Shown: positions 29,318 through 39,222, numbered from the stretch's first letter. The stretch is 62,576 nucleotides of DNA from Pedosphaera sp. (GCA_025359965.1 JANYDC010000073.1:1-62576), one strand, 5' to 3'. Made by a program: numbers and translations. The notes: generated by a model from the letters alone, not told the origin.

Positions 29318-30006
29318 TCGAAACCTGGTTCACCCTCGACTCCGGCCCCGGTCCTGCCGCTTGGAATATGGCCGTCGATGAACTCCTCATGCTCCGTGCC
29401 GCCGCCACCGGCGCACCTGTCCTCCGTTTCTATTCTTGGACCGAACCGGCCGCCACTTTCGGTTACTTCCAAAAGATCGGGGACATCGAAAACTGGACCC
29501 CGTTGCGCCCCCTCATCCGCCGTCCCACCGGCGGAGGTCTAGTCCCCCACGACCGCGATTGGACTTATAGCCTTGCGGTTCCCCCCGGCCATTGGTGGTA
29601 TGATGCCAAAGCGACGGATAGCTACCTGTGGGTCCATGATTGGTTGCGCCGTGCCCTTGCCAGCCTAAGCCTTACCACAGAACTGGCAGGATGCTGCCAA
29701 CCTGAAGGGCCCGGCCAATGTTTTATTGGAGCCGAAAAATCCGACCTCCTCTGGCAAGGCATGAAAATCGCCGGAGCCGCCCAACGCCGCACCCGCGATG
29801 GCCTCCTCATCCAAGGCTCCGTCCAGTCACCCCCCGATGGCCCAACCCGCCCCGCCTGGCAAGAGGCCATGCTCAATCTGGCCCCTGTCCCAAGTCAACC
29901 CAAGGTCGAGTGGCAAGCCATGGATTGGGAAACATCACTCCAAACCCAAGCTCAAGACCTAGTCCAAACCAAGTACAGCCAAGCCGCCTACAACCGGAAA
30001 CGCTAA
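29314..30006 (+). CDS. Lipoate-protein ligase A-like protein
   Basis: A 230-residue member of the biotin/lipoate A/B ligase family (BPL_LplA_LipB fold). Landmarks are AAWNMAVDELLM, PVLRFYSWTEPAATFGYFQ, the family RRPTGGGLVPHDRDWTYSL motif, CFIGAEKSDLLWQGMKIAGAAQRRTRDGLLIQGSV with the catalytic-lysine region, and a short C-terminus. Full ligases are longer, so this is the single-domain class that transfers lipoyl or octanoyl groups, or a relative of unknown substrate. ATG 29314 overlaps the nth stop by four bases, which decides the start. Confidence 0.82.
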   Translation: MIETWFTLDSGPGPAAWNMAVDELLMLRAAATGAPVLRFYSWTEPAATFGYFQKIGDIENWTPLRPLIRRPTGGGLVPHDRDWTYSLAVPPGHWWYDAKATDSYLWVHDWLRRALASLSLTTELAGCCQPEGPGQCFIGAEKSDLLWQGMKIAGAAQRRTRDGLLIQGSVQSPPDGPTRPAWQEAMLNLAPVPSQPKVEWQAMDWETSLQTQAQDLVQTKYSQAAYNRKR

Positions 30007-30024
30007 CCTGAATGGGCTGGCAGA

Positions 30025-32349
30025 TCACTGCTCTCCGATCTGAGGCGCTTCGACTTGGGGTTCGTGGGACTGCGGAACTTCCACCGGCTCGACTGGCTCT
30101 GGCAAAGTTTCCGATCCGGGTCCAGCCACTACCACCCGGTTTCTCCGTATGACAGGATACTCAACTTGCCCTTTTTCACCTACTTGAACGAACCATCTTT
30201 TGAGATCGGAGGTGTGACCCAGTTCGGTCTTCCGACAGCGGCGCACCAGCGCCTTGTAAAAAATATCCGCCCTTTTCGGATCAAGGTATTTGATCCATGT
30301 CCCTCCTGTGTGCAAAACACGCGCTGTTTCATCTGTCCCGTTGGGCATTAGCACTGCCGCGTTCCACGCCAAATCCGCTGCGATGAACCGGCGGCTTGAC
30401 GAATTTGAACCCGGTGCATTCTCCGCGACCCGGCGCATCTCATCCGCACTGGGGCAAACCGTCGTATTAGTTCCAAGCACCTGCCGAATTAACGAGTCGG
30501 ATTCCAAGTGGTGCATGATTCTCCACTCGCTCCAGTACTTCCTTATATCAGTGCCAAATAGAGACTCACCCCTCTGCTCCGTCAGTTTTGCAGCATTCCA
30601 AAAGGCCGCTGCACGTTCCTCCGGCCTGTTACTCTCGTCACGTCCCGTCTCCCACCACCGGTTCAATTGACGGTAATCCGCCTGTTCCTGCCCCTCCCCA
30701 TATTCAAATGCGGCGAGAAAGTTAAACGACCGCGCATACCGCCGGGCTAAACTGGATCGTATCCACTTCTTCTGCTCCGCCCGTGTCATCGCCGCGTGAT
30801 CTCGATCCTTTTCTTCGAGCTGGGTTTTGGAGGGGATCGCCTGGTCTGATTCGTCATCAACGGCCGGGAAATTCTGGTTCACAAACGCCGCCAACTCCTC
30901 GAGCGAGAGCACCCTCTCCGCCACGTAGGCTGCATCCGTTGGCCATCCGCCCACCAGCAGCGTCTTCAGTGCCTCACTATATTCCCGCCGCGTCAACTGC
31001 AATACCCCCAGCTCGCTAAAGACCTGACGAGCCAGGGGAACCCGCAACCCCGTGCTGTTATCGTCGGGGACAAGCGTTTCAATCAATTTCGCAGGCGGCA
31101 TGCCTTCTGTGCGGTTCAAAGGAAAATACCCTGCCACCGCCGCCAACAAGCGCGCCGCCTGATCCACCTTGCCCGCACGCAAAAACAACTTCGCCTGCAG
31201 CCACTGAACCACCGCCGACCGTGCTGGTGCCCGCCCCAGCCACTTTTGCGCCGTCTCCATCCGCCCATTCTGGTAACACGCCAAAGCCATCTCTTCAGCC
31301 AACTCCACATCATGCACGTCCGCCGCTTCCAAGGCGTCCAACCAGATGGCGGCCGCCGGCGCCCCATGCCCCGCTTCATCCCCTTCGCCTCGCTCTTCAA
31401 TGCGCCAAGATGAGAAACGCGAAATTAAGTGAGCGGTGATCACCCTCTGCGCTGGTCGGAACGCTGCCAAACCAGCCAGATGGTGCATATTTTCCGGTTT
31501 TAGCATACTCGCTACGGTCATTCTCAACGAGATTCCCGCACTCCCATCATTCGCGGCCAAAGCCTCCAAATAATGCTCAATCGCCTGTGCAAAATGCTGG
31601 CGATGCAATTCCGTGTAACCCTCCCATCCGTAAGTCGAAGCCGCCAACTCGATGCTGTCCGCAAATCCGGTTTCCACCAACACACGCACCTGCTTGAAAT
31701 ATCCCAGCGCTCTCTCCGCATCTTCTCTCATCCAGGATTTGCCCAGCATGTACGCCGCCCAGGTCGACCGGTAATGCCGCTCTTTTTCGGGCAATTCCAA
31801 AATCGCCTCGAATTCCTGCCGCGCGCCATTCGTCCGGCCCATATTCCAAGCCAGCGATCCCGCAAAATATTTCACAAACTCCGATGGAAGCCTGGTCGGT
31901 AAAATGATGCCAGACGGCTGCGGCCGGGCGATCTCCTTTTCTCCTGATGCGTAGAGAAGGCTCTCTTTCCAATCCTGAATGCTGGTGGCATAGGCCATCA
32001 GAAGCTTTCGTTCCGCCTCGTAATCCTCAATGACCGAACCCTTCTCCTCCGGGGAGCGCGAGTCCTTGGCCATGGCCGCCCGCAACTCACCGCAATCCGC
32101 CAGCCATGCTTCCTCCGGCCCCGAATTGGTGTTCCCGCGAAAATGAAACCGCACCTTGGGTAGCGGAAAACGCTCCACTTCCGCCTCGAACATTGCCATG
32201 GGCGCGGCCAGCATATAAGTGTCCCCCTCGCAGGTATAACACTGAGGAAAATAACCACCCCAGCAGGCCCTTGCCCTCGCCGTCATCACCGTCAGACTCA
32301 AAACCATCCACCCGCTAATTCTTAGAAATTTCAACCTGCACCTCCACAT
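30025..32349 (-). CDS. Secreted TPR-like repeat protein, unknown
   Basis: A 774-residue protein with a signal peptide (FLRISGWMVLSLTVMTARARA) followed by a cysteine cluster CWGGYFPQCYTCEGD. The remainder is helical with TPR-like units (FAGSLAWNMGRTNGARQEFEAILELP, AAYMLGKSWMREDAERALGYFKQVR, MALACYQNGRMETAQKWLGRA, AKLFLRAGKVDQAARLLAAVAGYFP). The role is probably scaffolding or protein binding in the envelope. It overlaps the upstream DUF3142-like gene by 35 bases; starting at ATG 32307 would remove the overlap but leave a poorer signal peptide. I do not know a function. The two genes probably act together. Confidence 0.7.
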   Translation of the reverse strand: MWRCRLKFLRISGWMVLSLTVMTARARACWGGYFPQCYTCEGDTYMLAAPMAMFEAEVERFPLPKVRFHFRGNTNSGPEEAWLADCGELRAAMAKDSRSPEEKGSVIEDYEAERKLLMAYATSIQDWKESLLYASGEKEIARPQPSGIILPTRLPSEFVKYFAGSLAWNMGRTNGARQEFEAILELPEKERHYRSTWAAYMLGKSWMREDAERALGYFKQVRVLVETGFADSIELAASTYGWEGYTELHRQHFAQAIEHYLEALAANDGSAGISLRMTVASMLKPENMHHLAGLAAFRPAQRVITAHLISRFSSWRIEERGEGDEAGHGAPAAAIWLDALEAADVHDVELAEEMALACYQNGRMETAQKWLGRAPARSAVVQWLQAKLFLRAGKVDQAARLLAAVAGYFPLNRTEGMPPAKLIETLVPDDNSTGLRVPLARQVFSELGVLQLTRREYSEALKTLLVGGWPTDAAYVAERVLSLEELAAFVNQNFPAVDDESDQAIPSKTQLEEKDRDHAAMTRAEQKKWIRSSLARRYARSFNFLAAFEYGEGQEQADYRQLNRWWETGRDESNRPEERAAAFWNAAKLTEQRGESLFGTDIRKYWSEWRIMHHLESDSLIRQVLGTNTTVCPSADEMRRVAENAPGSNSSSRRFIAADLAWNAAVLMPNGTDETARVLHTGGTWIKYLDPKRADIFYKALVRRCRKTELGHTSDLKRWFVQVGEKGQVEYPVIRRNRVVVAGPGSETLPEPVEPVEVPQSHEPQVEAPQIGEQ

Positions 32350-33589
32350 CCTTGCTTAACCTCACCCACCCCACCATCCGCCGCTCACCCGGTCTCAACC
32401 GGTCATCGGTTTTCCTCCGTAAAATCCATTCGCCCTCACGACGCTCTACCGCCTCGTAACCCTGCAACCCGTCACCCGCCACCATGCTCGCCCCCTTCGC
32501 AAAGAAGGCCAGTTCTCGTGGAAAATTTCCGTAATCCTCACCCTTATTACAGAGATCAACCTCCACCAGACGCGCCTCCGAGTGACGCAATTCAACCCCC
32601 AGTGCCGCTTTGGGTACCCTTCCATCCATCACAGCCTTCAATGTCGGCCATGTCCAATTCAGCAGGTCCCCATCCACGGGAAGCCGGTACCAAATAATCC
32701 CGTTGCAATGCGCAGGGTGCGAGATCGTCCAATCCCTCACTAACCCGACGATGGCCTCCGTTTCAGCCCGCACTGTTTTCAGCTTGCTCCCCACCGGCCA
32801 TTGTTGGCGCGGTCCTTCCCCCGATAATCCGATAAACCTTCCTTCTGTTGAAAATGCCAACAAATAGCCATACGTCGGCAGCGCGATGGAAAATGGCACG
32901 CTAATTTTCGAAGCCACCGCCACCGCCCGTCTTGCTTCCGCTGGATCACATAAGGAATAGGCCGTTTCCAGATCGCCCGGCCGGGCCAGCGAATGCACCT
33001 GCAACACATAGCCGTCGGTGGCTTTAACCAGTTCCCCAAAAGCCTCCTGCCGCAGCCAGCTTGGCAGAGTGGTAATGCTCAACTGTGCCAATTTCAATTC
33101 CTTCCGCAGTCCCGAAACCCAACGTGTATAACCAACAAGCTTTGACTCCGGACAATCGAAATCAACTTGCAAGCCCATCGCCGCTCCTTTTGCCCCATTC
33201 CACCATGCGCCCACCAACCGACTCACTTCCGCATCCACTTTCTGTTCGTAGCCCAAAGCACCCGGCAGCGCGTTGATCCGCACCGCCAGCGTGACCTTGG
33301 ATTTGATCCCCTGCAAAAGAGCATCATCCACCGCCACTATCTCCAGGACCACCCGACCGTTCCGCGACGAGACCTCCGCTCCCAGTACCGTCAAACCCGA
33401 GAATGATTCATTTTTCTCTCTCACCGCTCGCTTAACCCCAGCATTCCAATCCCTTTGCCAGACATACGCAGAATGCCCCCAAGATCTTTCGTCAGCGGGA
33501 TTCCATTTTGATGGCTCGGATAAAACCGTCCAAGCAACGATCAGCGAGACAAATAATGGGCGGTAAAAGGACACGATAGAGTCGTCCAA
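32315..33589 (-). CDS. DUF3142-like secreted protein
   Basis: A 424-residue protein with an N-terminal signal or anchor (FVSLIVAWTVL). The middle part carries AMGLQVDFDCPESKLVGYTRWVSGLRKEL, resembling the QxDFDxPxxxLxxY motif I associate with DUF3142, a TIM-barrel-like family. It also has ISVPFSIALPTYGYLLAF and a C-terminal beta-domain. This suggests a carbohydrate-active or substrate-binding barrel, but no catalytic residues can be assigned with confidence. It starts at ATG 33589 and overlaps the TPR-like gene downstream, indicating a conserved pair. Confidence 0.6.
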   Translation of the reverse strand: MDDSIVSFYRPLFVSLIVAWTVLSEPSKWNPADERSWGHSAYVWQRDWNAGVKRAVREKNESFSGLTVLGAEVSSRNGRVVLEIVAVDDALLQGIKSKVTLAVRINALPGALGYEQKVDAEVSRLVGAWWNGAKGAAMGLQVDFDCPESKLVGYTRWVSGLRKELKLAQLSITTLPSWLRQEAFGELVKATDGYVLQVHSLARPGDLETAYSLCDPAEARRAVAVASKISVPFSIALPTYGYLLAFSTEGRFIGLSGEGPRQQWPVGSKLKTVRAETEAIVGLVRDWTISHPAHCNGIIWYRLPVDGDLLNWTWPTLKAVMDGRVPKAALGVELRHSEARLVEVDLCNKGEDYGNFPRELAFFAKGASMVAGDGLQGYEAVERREGEWILRRKTDDRLRPGERRMVGWVRLSKDVEVQVEISKN

Positions 33590-33701
33590 TCAAGATGCGC
33601 CATCCCTTCGCCGACGCGATCAAATTCCGTAATAAAATTTAACTTCTTTTCGTCCTCAATAAATCTCGCCAGAAAATGAGTGGTCAACCTAAGTTGAACG
33701 A

Positions 33702-36044
33702 ATGTCATCCCCTGAGAGTCATTTCACTCGGCGCAGCTTCGTCAAAGCTTCGGCCTTGGCTTCAGGCGCAGTCGCATTACACCCTTTCCTGCTTCGTTCA
33801 GCGGAAAAAAAAGTGGTGGCAGGGATGTCCATCGCCGATCTGCCCAAAGGCTCGGCCCCGCAGCCCGTTGCCGTTCCCCATTTCCCCGATCGCCTGCACG
33901 TTTTCATTTGGCGCAACTGGACACTCGTGCCCGTGGGTAAAATTGCGTCAGTGGTCGGTGCAACGCGCGCTGAAATCCTAGAACTCGGCCCCTCCATGGG
34001 TTTGCCCAAACCCCCGCGCATTACCCGCAATCAACAGCGCCGATCATATATCACAGTGCTCAGACGCAACTGGCACCTGCTGCCCTACGAGCAATTGCTG
34101 GCCTTGCTCGATTGGACGCCCGACGAAATGGCTTACACTCTGCGCGAGGACGATTTTCTTTACGTCAAGCTCGGCAACCTAAAACCACAGTGTGAGCCCA
34201 TCAGATTTACGCCGCCAAACGCCACCGAGCAGGCGCGGGCCCGCGCGATCAAACAGGTTCTGACTGAGGAGTACCCGATTGGTCTGCCTGCCGAGAAGGA
34301 ACCTCTCTTCCATTTCGTCCAAGAGCTTTCCGCGCCTTCCTCCCCTGTGGCAGGGAGGCTTTGGGATCCAACCGCCCCGCCCCGTTTTTGCTATTCCTAC
34401 TTCGCACTCTATGGCGATCCGCTACTGGAGCCAGAAGCCGATCCGTATCCGGAGGGCTACCTTGCGCGACTCGCTCAAACCGGAGTGAACGGGGTATGGC
34501 TGCAAGCCGTATTACACAAGCTTGCCCCGTTTCCGTGGGACCCTGCCCTCAGCGCACGGCATGCCGAGCGCCTGCGCAACCTCAGCCAACTGGTGGCCCG
34601 AGCACGCAGGCATGGCATCGGCATTTATCTGTACTTGAACGAACCTCGCTCAATGCCTGTGAAGTTCTTTGCCAGCCGCCCAGAATTAAAGGGCGTGGTC
34701 GAAGGTGATGACGCAGCCCTCTGCACCAGCACCAAGGGACTACAGGACTTTCTGCGTGATTCCATCTCCCATATCTGTCGTGCAGTGCCCGATCTCGCCG
34801 GATTCTTTACTATCACCGCTTCTGAGAATCTCACCAGCTGCTGGTCCCATGGTTCAGGCGCCAACTGCCCGCGTTGCTCCAAACGCCCACCCGCCGAAGT
34901 CATCGCGGAGGTGAACACCTTAATTTATGAAGGCATCCAACGCTCCGGCGCAGGCTCCCGTTTGATCGCGTGGGACTGGGGCTGGAATGATGCCTGGGCA
35001 CCCGACATCATCCGCAAGCTTCCTGCTGAGGTTGCCCACATGAGCGTGAGCGAGTGGAGCCTGCCCATTGAACGCGGCGGTGTTAAAAGCGAAATCGGCG
35101 AATATTCCATCTCCACCATCGGCCCCGGCCCTCGCGCCACCCGGCACTGGCAGCTGGCCGGCGCCGCCGGTCATCAGACGCTCGCCAAAATCCAAGCGGG
35201 CAACACTTGGGAGCTTTCGGCCGTCCCTTATATACCGGCCCTGGAAAACGTGGCACGCCACGCAGCCAACCTCCGCGAAGCCAAAGTGAATGGCTTGATG
35301 CTGGGCTGGACCCTCGGCGGCTATCCCTCTCCCAATCTGGAAGTCGTCGCTGAAATCTCCAACTCGGCCACGCTTACCACGGACGAAGCCCTGCAACGGG
35401 TAGCCGAGCGACGATTCGGTCCAGTCCTCGCACCCTCGGTAGTCGACGCTTGGAGGAAATACAGCGCTGCGTTCAGCGAATTTCCTTTTCACCCCGGCCT
35501 GGTCTATTCGGCTCCGCTGCAAGTCGGTCCGGCCAATCCGCTCTGGGAAAAGCCGACGGGTTATCAAGCCTGCATGGTCGGCATTCCCTATGATCACCTC
35601 GATGCATGGCGCGCTGTCTACCCAACCGATGTATTCATCAGCCAATTGGAAAAAATTGCCAGTGGTTTCGAGGGGGCACTGAAAACGTTGAAGACGACCA
35701 GTGCTGGTTTTACTTTAAGCCCAAATCAGCGCACCACACTCGCAAGAGAGATGGATGTAGCCGAAGCCGCCGCCATTCATTTCCAAAGCGTGGCTAACCA
35801 GGCCCGTTTTATCCGCGACCGCGATTTGTTGGCAAAGTCCAAGGATCCAACACTGGTCAGCCAATTGGAACGCATCTTGCAGAACGAGCTCACCCTCGCA
35901 AAACGATTATTTGCCATTCAATCACGCGATTCACGCATCGGGTTCGAAGCCACAAATCACTATTTCTACGTGCCCGCCGATCTGATCGAAAAAATCCTCA
36001 ATTGCCGGGATTTGCTCGACCGCTGGCTGCCGGGACTGAAGTAA
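33702..36044 (+). CDS. Tat-exported putative glycoside hydrolase
   Basis: A 780-residue protein beginning with a twin-arginine signal (TRRSFVKASALASGAVAL). Residues ~45-170 form a small N-terminal domain. A TIM-barrel-like region follows: YLARLAQTGVNGVWLQAVLHKLAPFPWDP, RRHGIGIYLYLNEP, DLAGFFTITASENLTSCW, SRLIAWDWGWNDAW and VNGLMLGWTLGGYPSPNLEVV. The closest feel is to hexosaminidase- or glucuronidase-type glycosidases (GH20/GH67-like), with acidic residues after the E-N and D-W motifs as candidate catalysts. I cannot place it in a numbered family. The C-terminus is helical. It is a single gene that converges on the DUF2721 gene. Confidence 0.7.
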   Translation: MSSPESHFTRRSFVKASALASGAVALHPFLLRSAEKKVVAGMSIADLPKGSAPQPVAVPHFPDRLHVFIWRNWTLVPVGKIASVVGATRAEILELGPSMGLPKPPRITRNQQRRSYITVLRRNWHLLPYEQLLALLDWTPDEMAYTLREDDFLYVKLGNLKPQCEPIRFTPPNATEQARARAIKQVLTEEYPIGLPAEKEPLFHFVQELSAPSSPVAGRLWDPTAPPRFCYSYFALYGDPLLEPEADPYPEGYLARLAQTGVNGVWLQAVLHKLAPFPWDPALSARHAERLRNLSQLVARARRHGIGIYLYLNEPRSMPVKFFASRPELKGVVEGDDAALCTSTKGLQDFLRDSISHICRAVPDLAGFFTITASENLTSCWSHGSGANCPRCSKRPPAEVIAEVNTLIYEGIQRSGAGSRLIAWDWGWNDAWAPDIIRKLPAEVAHMSVSEWSLPIERGGVKSEIGEYSISTIGPGPRATRHWQLAGAAGHQTLAKIQAGNTWELSAVPYIPALENVARHAANLREAKVNGLMLGWTLGGYPSPNLEVVAEISNSATLTTDEALQRVAERRFGPVLAPSVVDAWRKYSAAFSEFPFHPGLVYSAPLQVGPANPLWEKPTGYQACMVGIPYDHLDAWRAVYPTDVFISQLEKIASGFEGALKTLKTTSAGFTLSPNQRTTLAREMDVAEAAAIHFQSVANQARFIRDRDLLAKSKDPTLVSQLERILQNELTLAKRLFAIQSRDSRIGFEATNHYFYVPADLIEKILNCRDLLDRWLPGLK

Positions 36045-36082
36045 ACCTTACCTCCCCACTTCCAGACGATTGGCGAGGACGA

Positions 36083-36535
36083 TCATTGCTTGCCGCGTCC
36101 TTCCGGCGGCATCTCCAGCCAGAGTGCTTTGAGAGAAAGATTGATATCGGAAATAAACAGCAGCAGCGACCAGATCAGGCACGTGAGACAGCTAATGAAC
36201 AGTGCCACAATCCAACCCACCACTCCGAGATTAAACAAAGCACCCAAGAAGAGGCTGATGATCAGCACCGCTGCCAAAAGCACGCTCACGGAGGACAGCG
36301 CTATGGCCGCTCTTACCAGCGTGGCTCTCTTGGCCAGGATTTTCAACTGTCCCAAAATCCGATCAGAATCCGCTCCCTCAGACCCATGAAACTCCCGAGC
36401 CAGATGCCGTGTGCGGTCAATAACCCGCCCAAACCGGTTGGTCATGCTCAAGAGCAGGAGCCCAATGCCCGAAATCAAAATCACCGGCCCAATGGCCAGT
36501 TGCAAAGTGGGGATAAGATCAGCGAGAGTCATCAT
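36083..36535 (-). CDS. DUF2721 family membrane protein
   Basis: A 150-residue inner-membrane protein. The N-terminal AIGPVILISGIGLLLLSMTNRFGRVIDRTRHLARE is the family hallmark (helix, then conserved N-R-x-x-R-x-x-D-R). A short helical loop and two further transmembrane helices follow (AALSSVSVLLAAVLIISLFL, VVGWIVALFISCLTCLIWSLLLFI). The function is unknown. It stands alone between a putative glycosidase and the prepilin repeat region. Confidence 0.88.
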   Translation of the reverse strand: MMTLADLIPTLQLAIGPVILISGIGLLLLSMTNRFGRVIDRTRHLAREFHGSEGADSDRILGQLKILAKRATLVRAAIALSSVSVLLAAVLIISLFLGALFNLGVVGWIVALFISCLTCLIWSLLLFISDINLSLKALWLEMPPEGRGKQ

Positions 36536-36702
36536 TTGGCTCAGATGGTTTGATGGCGCGTTGGCTCAATGGTGATAACGCACGCACGCACTCTGCGCCG
36601 ACTTTTTCCGCCGTCAAGCGCCGTTAAACTGATTCGCCTCCACATTTTTATAACACGAGTCGTCGCAATGAACTCTGGCCGGACCCGCGTGGCTCAAGGC
36701 AG

Positions 36703-36770
36703 CTAGATGGCCATGACCCCCAACACCTTAATGAGAGTGAATCCGCTGGGATCACAAGCAATGGCTCCGC
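36703..36770 (-). pseudogene. Remnant of a third prepilin-like gene
   Basis: The minus strand reads DPSGFTLIKVLGVMAI and then stops at 36703-36705. This is the start of a type IV prepilin signal (normally [13 protein letters not shown]) with the conserved glutamate at position +5 changed to lysine and a stop directly after. No prepilin body follows. With the two intact paralogues next to it, this is best read as a decayed third copy. Confidence 0.65.
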
Positions 36771-36812
36771 CGATGCGAAGCTTTTTGGATCGGTGCGATC
36801 CGCCAGAGGCAT

Positions 36813-37712
36813 TTACTTGATCTTGCAGGTGGCGTGCTCGGCCAGCCAGCGCACATCCTTGCTGGGGCCGACGAGAAAGCCATAAGCTGTGTTCCGGTAT
36901 ATAGGAAGTAACGTGCTCTTTTCCTGCCAACGGTGCTTTTCCGCATGGCCATCCCCGAAACTCATCGTCCCCCTGCGGCTATGGCGTGCGCCGGGCGCGG
37001 AATTAAAGCCGAATATGTTCAGAGCAAAGTCATCGAAAGTGGGTGGACGAAATTGCGAATCTCCCATTGAGGACTCGTGCCCATCGATGAGGACGAAGGT
37101 ATCGCTTGGGGAGAGGCCGGTAAACTGAGAGGTCTTGAAAACGTACCTATTAGTGGCTGAATTGTCCAAGGCCTGACCCCCGCCCACGGAGCCCACGAAT
37201 CGATTGGCTCCGTAACTGCGAATGCGTGGAACCTTGACCCCGCCTAGAATAATATAGGTCTTGTCGTTTGGGCAGTGGTAAATCTCAGCAGACCCTGCAT
37301 AGGGTCCTACGCTTCCAGGCAGACGAGTTAAAAGAAGAGCTTTGTTGGTTGTTGATTGCTGATCCCTCGGAGAACCGGGATCAACCTCGAAAATCATAGC
37401 TCCAGGCGCCCAAGTCAAGTCTTTAGGTGTATCCCATCCCAAAGCATCATTTCCTGGAAAGTAATCCTGGTTGTCGACAGCGTAGACGTGCCAAGCCAAT
37501 TGAAGTTGCTTGAGATTGTTAAGGCACCTCAGCGTCCGTGTTTGCTCTTTGGCCTGGGCCAGACCCGCGAGGATTAACGAAGCCAAGATGGCTATGATCC
37601 CGATAACCACCAGCAATTCGATCAGCGTGAACCCGCTTCCATGCGTAGGCGCTCCCCGGTAACCTCCCAGTGATTTACGAAGTTCAGAGAAATTTGAGGA
37701 ACTCAACCGCAT
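36813..37712 (-). CDS. Prepilin-type protein with FGDGH motif, copy A
   Basis: A 299-residue protein of the verrucomicrobial type II secretion pseudopilin-like family. I chose ATG 37712 ([11 protein letters not shown]); the longer open frame upstream is antisense-like. The class III signal [24 protein letters not shown] has the +1 Phe and +5 Glu needed for prepilin peptidase. Then come [42 protein letters not shown] and [14 protein letters not shown], the last being the H/DG-type motif near the C-terminus of this family, ending HATCKIK. The exported pilus-like or structural role is unknown. Copy B, 1.2 kb upstream, is close to identical over long stretches. Confidence 0.85.
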   Translation of the reverse strand: MRLSSSNFSELRKSLGGYRGAPTHGSGFTLIELLVVIGIIAILASLILAGLAQAKEQTRTLRCLNNLKQLQLAWHVYAVDNQDYFPGNDALGWDTPKDLTWAPGAMIFEVDPGSPRDQQSTTNKALLLTRLPGSVGPYAGSAEIYHCPNDKTYIILGGVKVPRIRSYGANRFVGSVGGGQALDNSATNRYVFKTSQFTGLSPSDTFVLIDGHESSMGDSQFRPPTFDDFALNIFGFNSAPGARHSRRGTMSFGDGHAEKHRWQEKSTLLPIYRNTAYGFLVGPSKDVRWLAEHATCKIK

Positions 37713-37771
37713 ATCTGGGATGAACGTATACCCTCTGGAAGCAGGGCGCTTCCAGAGGGATGTGGACCAAC

Positions 37772-37985
37772 TTACTGCGGAGTCAGCAGAAAGGCGCGAG
37801 GCTGACCATTGAGGGTGCCGCTCCCGACAATGACACCGGTCAGATTGACGCATTCCGCGCTCTGAAGAACCCATATGCTTTGAGCCGCCGCCGGAATTTT
37901 GGTGTTTAGATCCGTAGCGGTGGGTGACTGGTAATTCTCCCAAACTACAGCATGAGGGGTGCCATCTCCTGTGGAGGTGGTGCGG
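37772..37985 (-). pseudogene. HAF-repeat protein C-terminal remnant A
   Basis: The minus strand encodes [14 protein letters not shown] and [21 protein letters not shown] segments followed by a TAA at 37772-37774. This is the C-terminal end of a HAF-repeat extracellular protein. Upstream the frame meets a stop just before the conserved part, so only about 70 residues remain. It lies directly upstream of prepilin copy A and matches remnant B at roughly 90 per cent by eye. Confidence 0.75.
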
Positions 37986-38028
37986 CATCAGCCCACGGCG
38001 AAGGATGCATCGGCCTAGACCGAGGCGG

Positions 38029-38925
38029 TCACTTGATTTTGCACGTGGCGTGCTCAGCCAGCCAGCGCACGTCTCTGCTGGGGCCAACGTCCGCTATGTA
38101 GTAAGTTATCCTAGTTACGGGAATGATGGTACTCTTTTCCTTCCACCGATGTTTCTCAACATGCCCATCTCCGAAACTCATGGTCCCGCTCCCCCGATGT
38201 CGCGCCCCGGGTAACGTACTGAACCCGAAAAGGTTCAAGGCAAACTGGTCAAACGTCGGCGGCTGGAACTGAGAGTCACCCATGGACGATTCGTGGCCGT
38301 CGATCAATATGAAGGTGTCACTGGGGGACAGCCCTGTAAACTGTGTTGTTTTAAATACATACCGATTCGTGGCTACATTATTCAAGGCTTGGCCGCCGCC
38401 GGCGGAGCCGACAAATTGATTGGCTTTGTAGCTGCGAATGCGCGGCACCTTGACCCCGCCAAGAATTATGTAGGATTTGTCGTTAGGGCAGTGGTAAATC
38501 TCGGCAGACCCCGCATAGGGTCCGATGCTTCCCGGAAGCCGAGACATTAAAAGCATTTTATTAGTTACGGCTTGCTCAAAGCCTGACGGAATGAGGTCTG
38601 TTTCGAAGAGCATTGTGCCGGGCGCCCAGACCAAGTCCTTCAACGTGCTGCCCCAATGGTCATTTCCGGGAAAGAAATCCTCGTTATCCACCGCGTATAG
38701 GTGCCAAGCCAACTGAAGCTGCTTGAGATTGTTGAGGCATCGCAGGGTTCGGGTTTGTTCCTTGGCTTGCGCCAGACCACCAAGGATAAGGGAGGCTAAA
38801 ATCGCGACGATGGCAATAACGACCAACAACTCTATGAGGGTGAAGCCACCTGGGCGGCCAGACTTAGCGAGGACAGGCCATCCTGACTTGAGAGGGCGTG
38901 GGCAACATGGAGCGTCCAAATTCAT
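38029..38925 (-). CDS. Prepilin-type protein with FGDGH motif, copy B
   Basis: A 298-residue paralogue of copy A. I chose ATG 38925 ([15 protein letters not shown]). The prepilin signal [23 protein letters not shown] has intact +1 Phe and +5 Glu. The body repeats [64 protein letters not shown] and the same final HATCKIK as copy A. The N-termini before the signal differ completely between the copies, so duplication breakpoints or later change affected that part. Membrane insertion and secretion through a type IV pilus/type II-like machine are expected; no such machinery genes are nearby. Confidence 0.85.
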   Translation of the reverse strand: MNLDAPCCPRPLKSGWPVLAKSGRPGGFTLIELLVVIAIVAILASLILGGLAQAKEQTRTLRCLNNLKQLQLAWHLYAVDNEDFFPGNDHWGSTLKDLVWAPGTMLFETDLIPSGFEQAVTNKMLLMSRLPGSIGPYAGSAEIYHCPNDKSYIILGGVKVPRIRSYKANQFVGSAGGGQALNNVATNRYVFKTTQFTGLSPSDTFILIDGHESSMGDSQFQPPTFDQFALNLFGFSTLPGARHRGSGTMSFGDGHVEKHRWKEKSTIIPVTRITYYIADVGPSRDVRWLAEHATCKIK

Positions 38926-38981
38926 TAAAGGAGACTCCCTCTGGAAGCCCAGTGGCTTCCAGAGGGGCGTCATCGAGTCCT

Positions 38982-39205
38982 CTATTGTGGAGTAAGGAGG
39001 AAGGCGCGAGGCTGGCCATTGAGGGTGCCGCTTCCCACAATGACACCGGCCTGATTGACCCATTCCGCGCTCTGAAGAACCCATATGCTTTGAGCCGCCG
39101 CCGGAATTTTGGTGTTCAAATCTGTCGCGGACGGCGACTGGTAATTCTCCCAAACCACAGCATGAGGGGTGCCATCTCCTGTAGCGGTGGGAAACTGAAC
39201 AGAAG
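38982..39205 (-). pseudogene. HAF-repeat protein C-terminal remnant B
   Basis: The minus strand reads [20 protein letters not shown], then [21 protein letters not shown], then FLLTPQ and a TAG at 38982-38984. It is the last ~70 residues of a HAF-type secreted protein. The frame continues upstream only as an antisense reading of lysE, so no complete gene exists. It is the counterpart of remnant A. Confidence 0.75.
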
Positions 39206-39222
39206 TTGTGTGCTGAGAGCCC

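Larger units (their letters stand above)
36813..39205 (-). repeat. Tandem duplication of [HAF remnant + prepilin gene]
   Basis: Unit A (36813-37985) and unit B (38029-39205) share the same order, orientation and final codons, with an offset of about 1.21-1.22 kb. The HAF remnants are nearly identical in DNA, and the prepilin bodies are alike over most of their length. A third prepilin fragment at 36703 suggests further rounds of duplication and decay. Confidence 0.8.

Noticed and set aside
36813..38087. 424-aa version of prepilin copy A
   Set aside because: The N-terminal extension is an out-of-frame reading of the HAF remnant; the prepilin signal should be close to the start.
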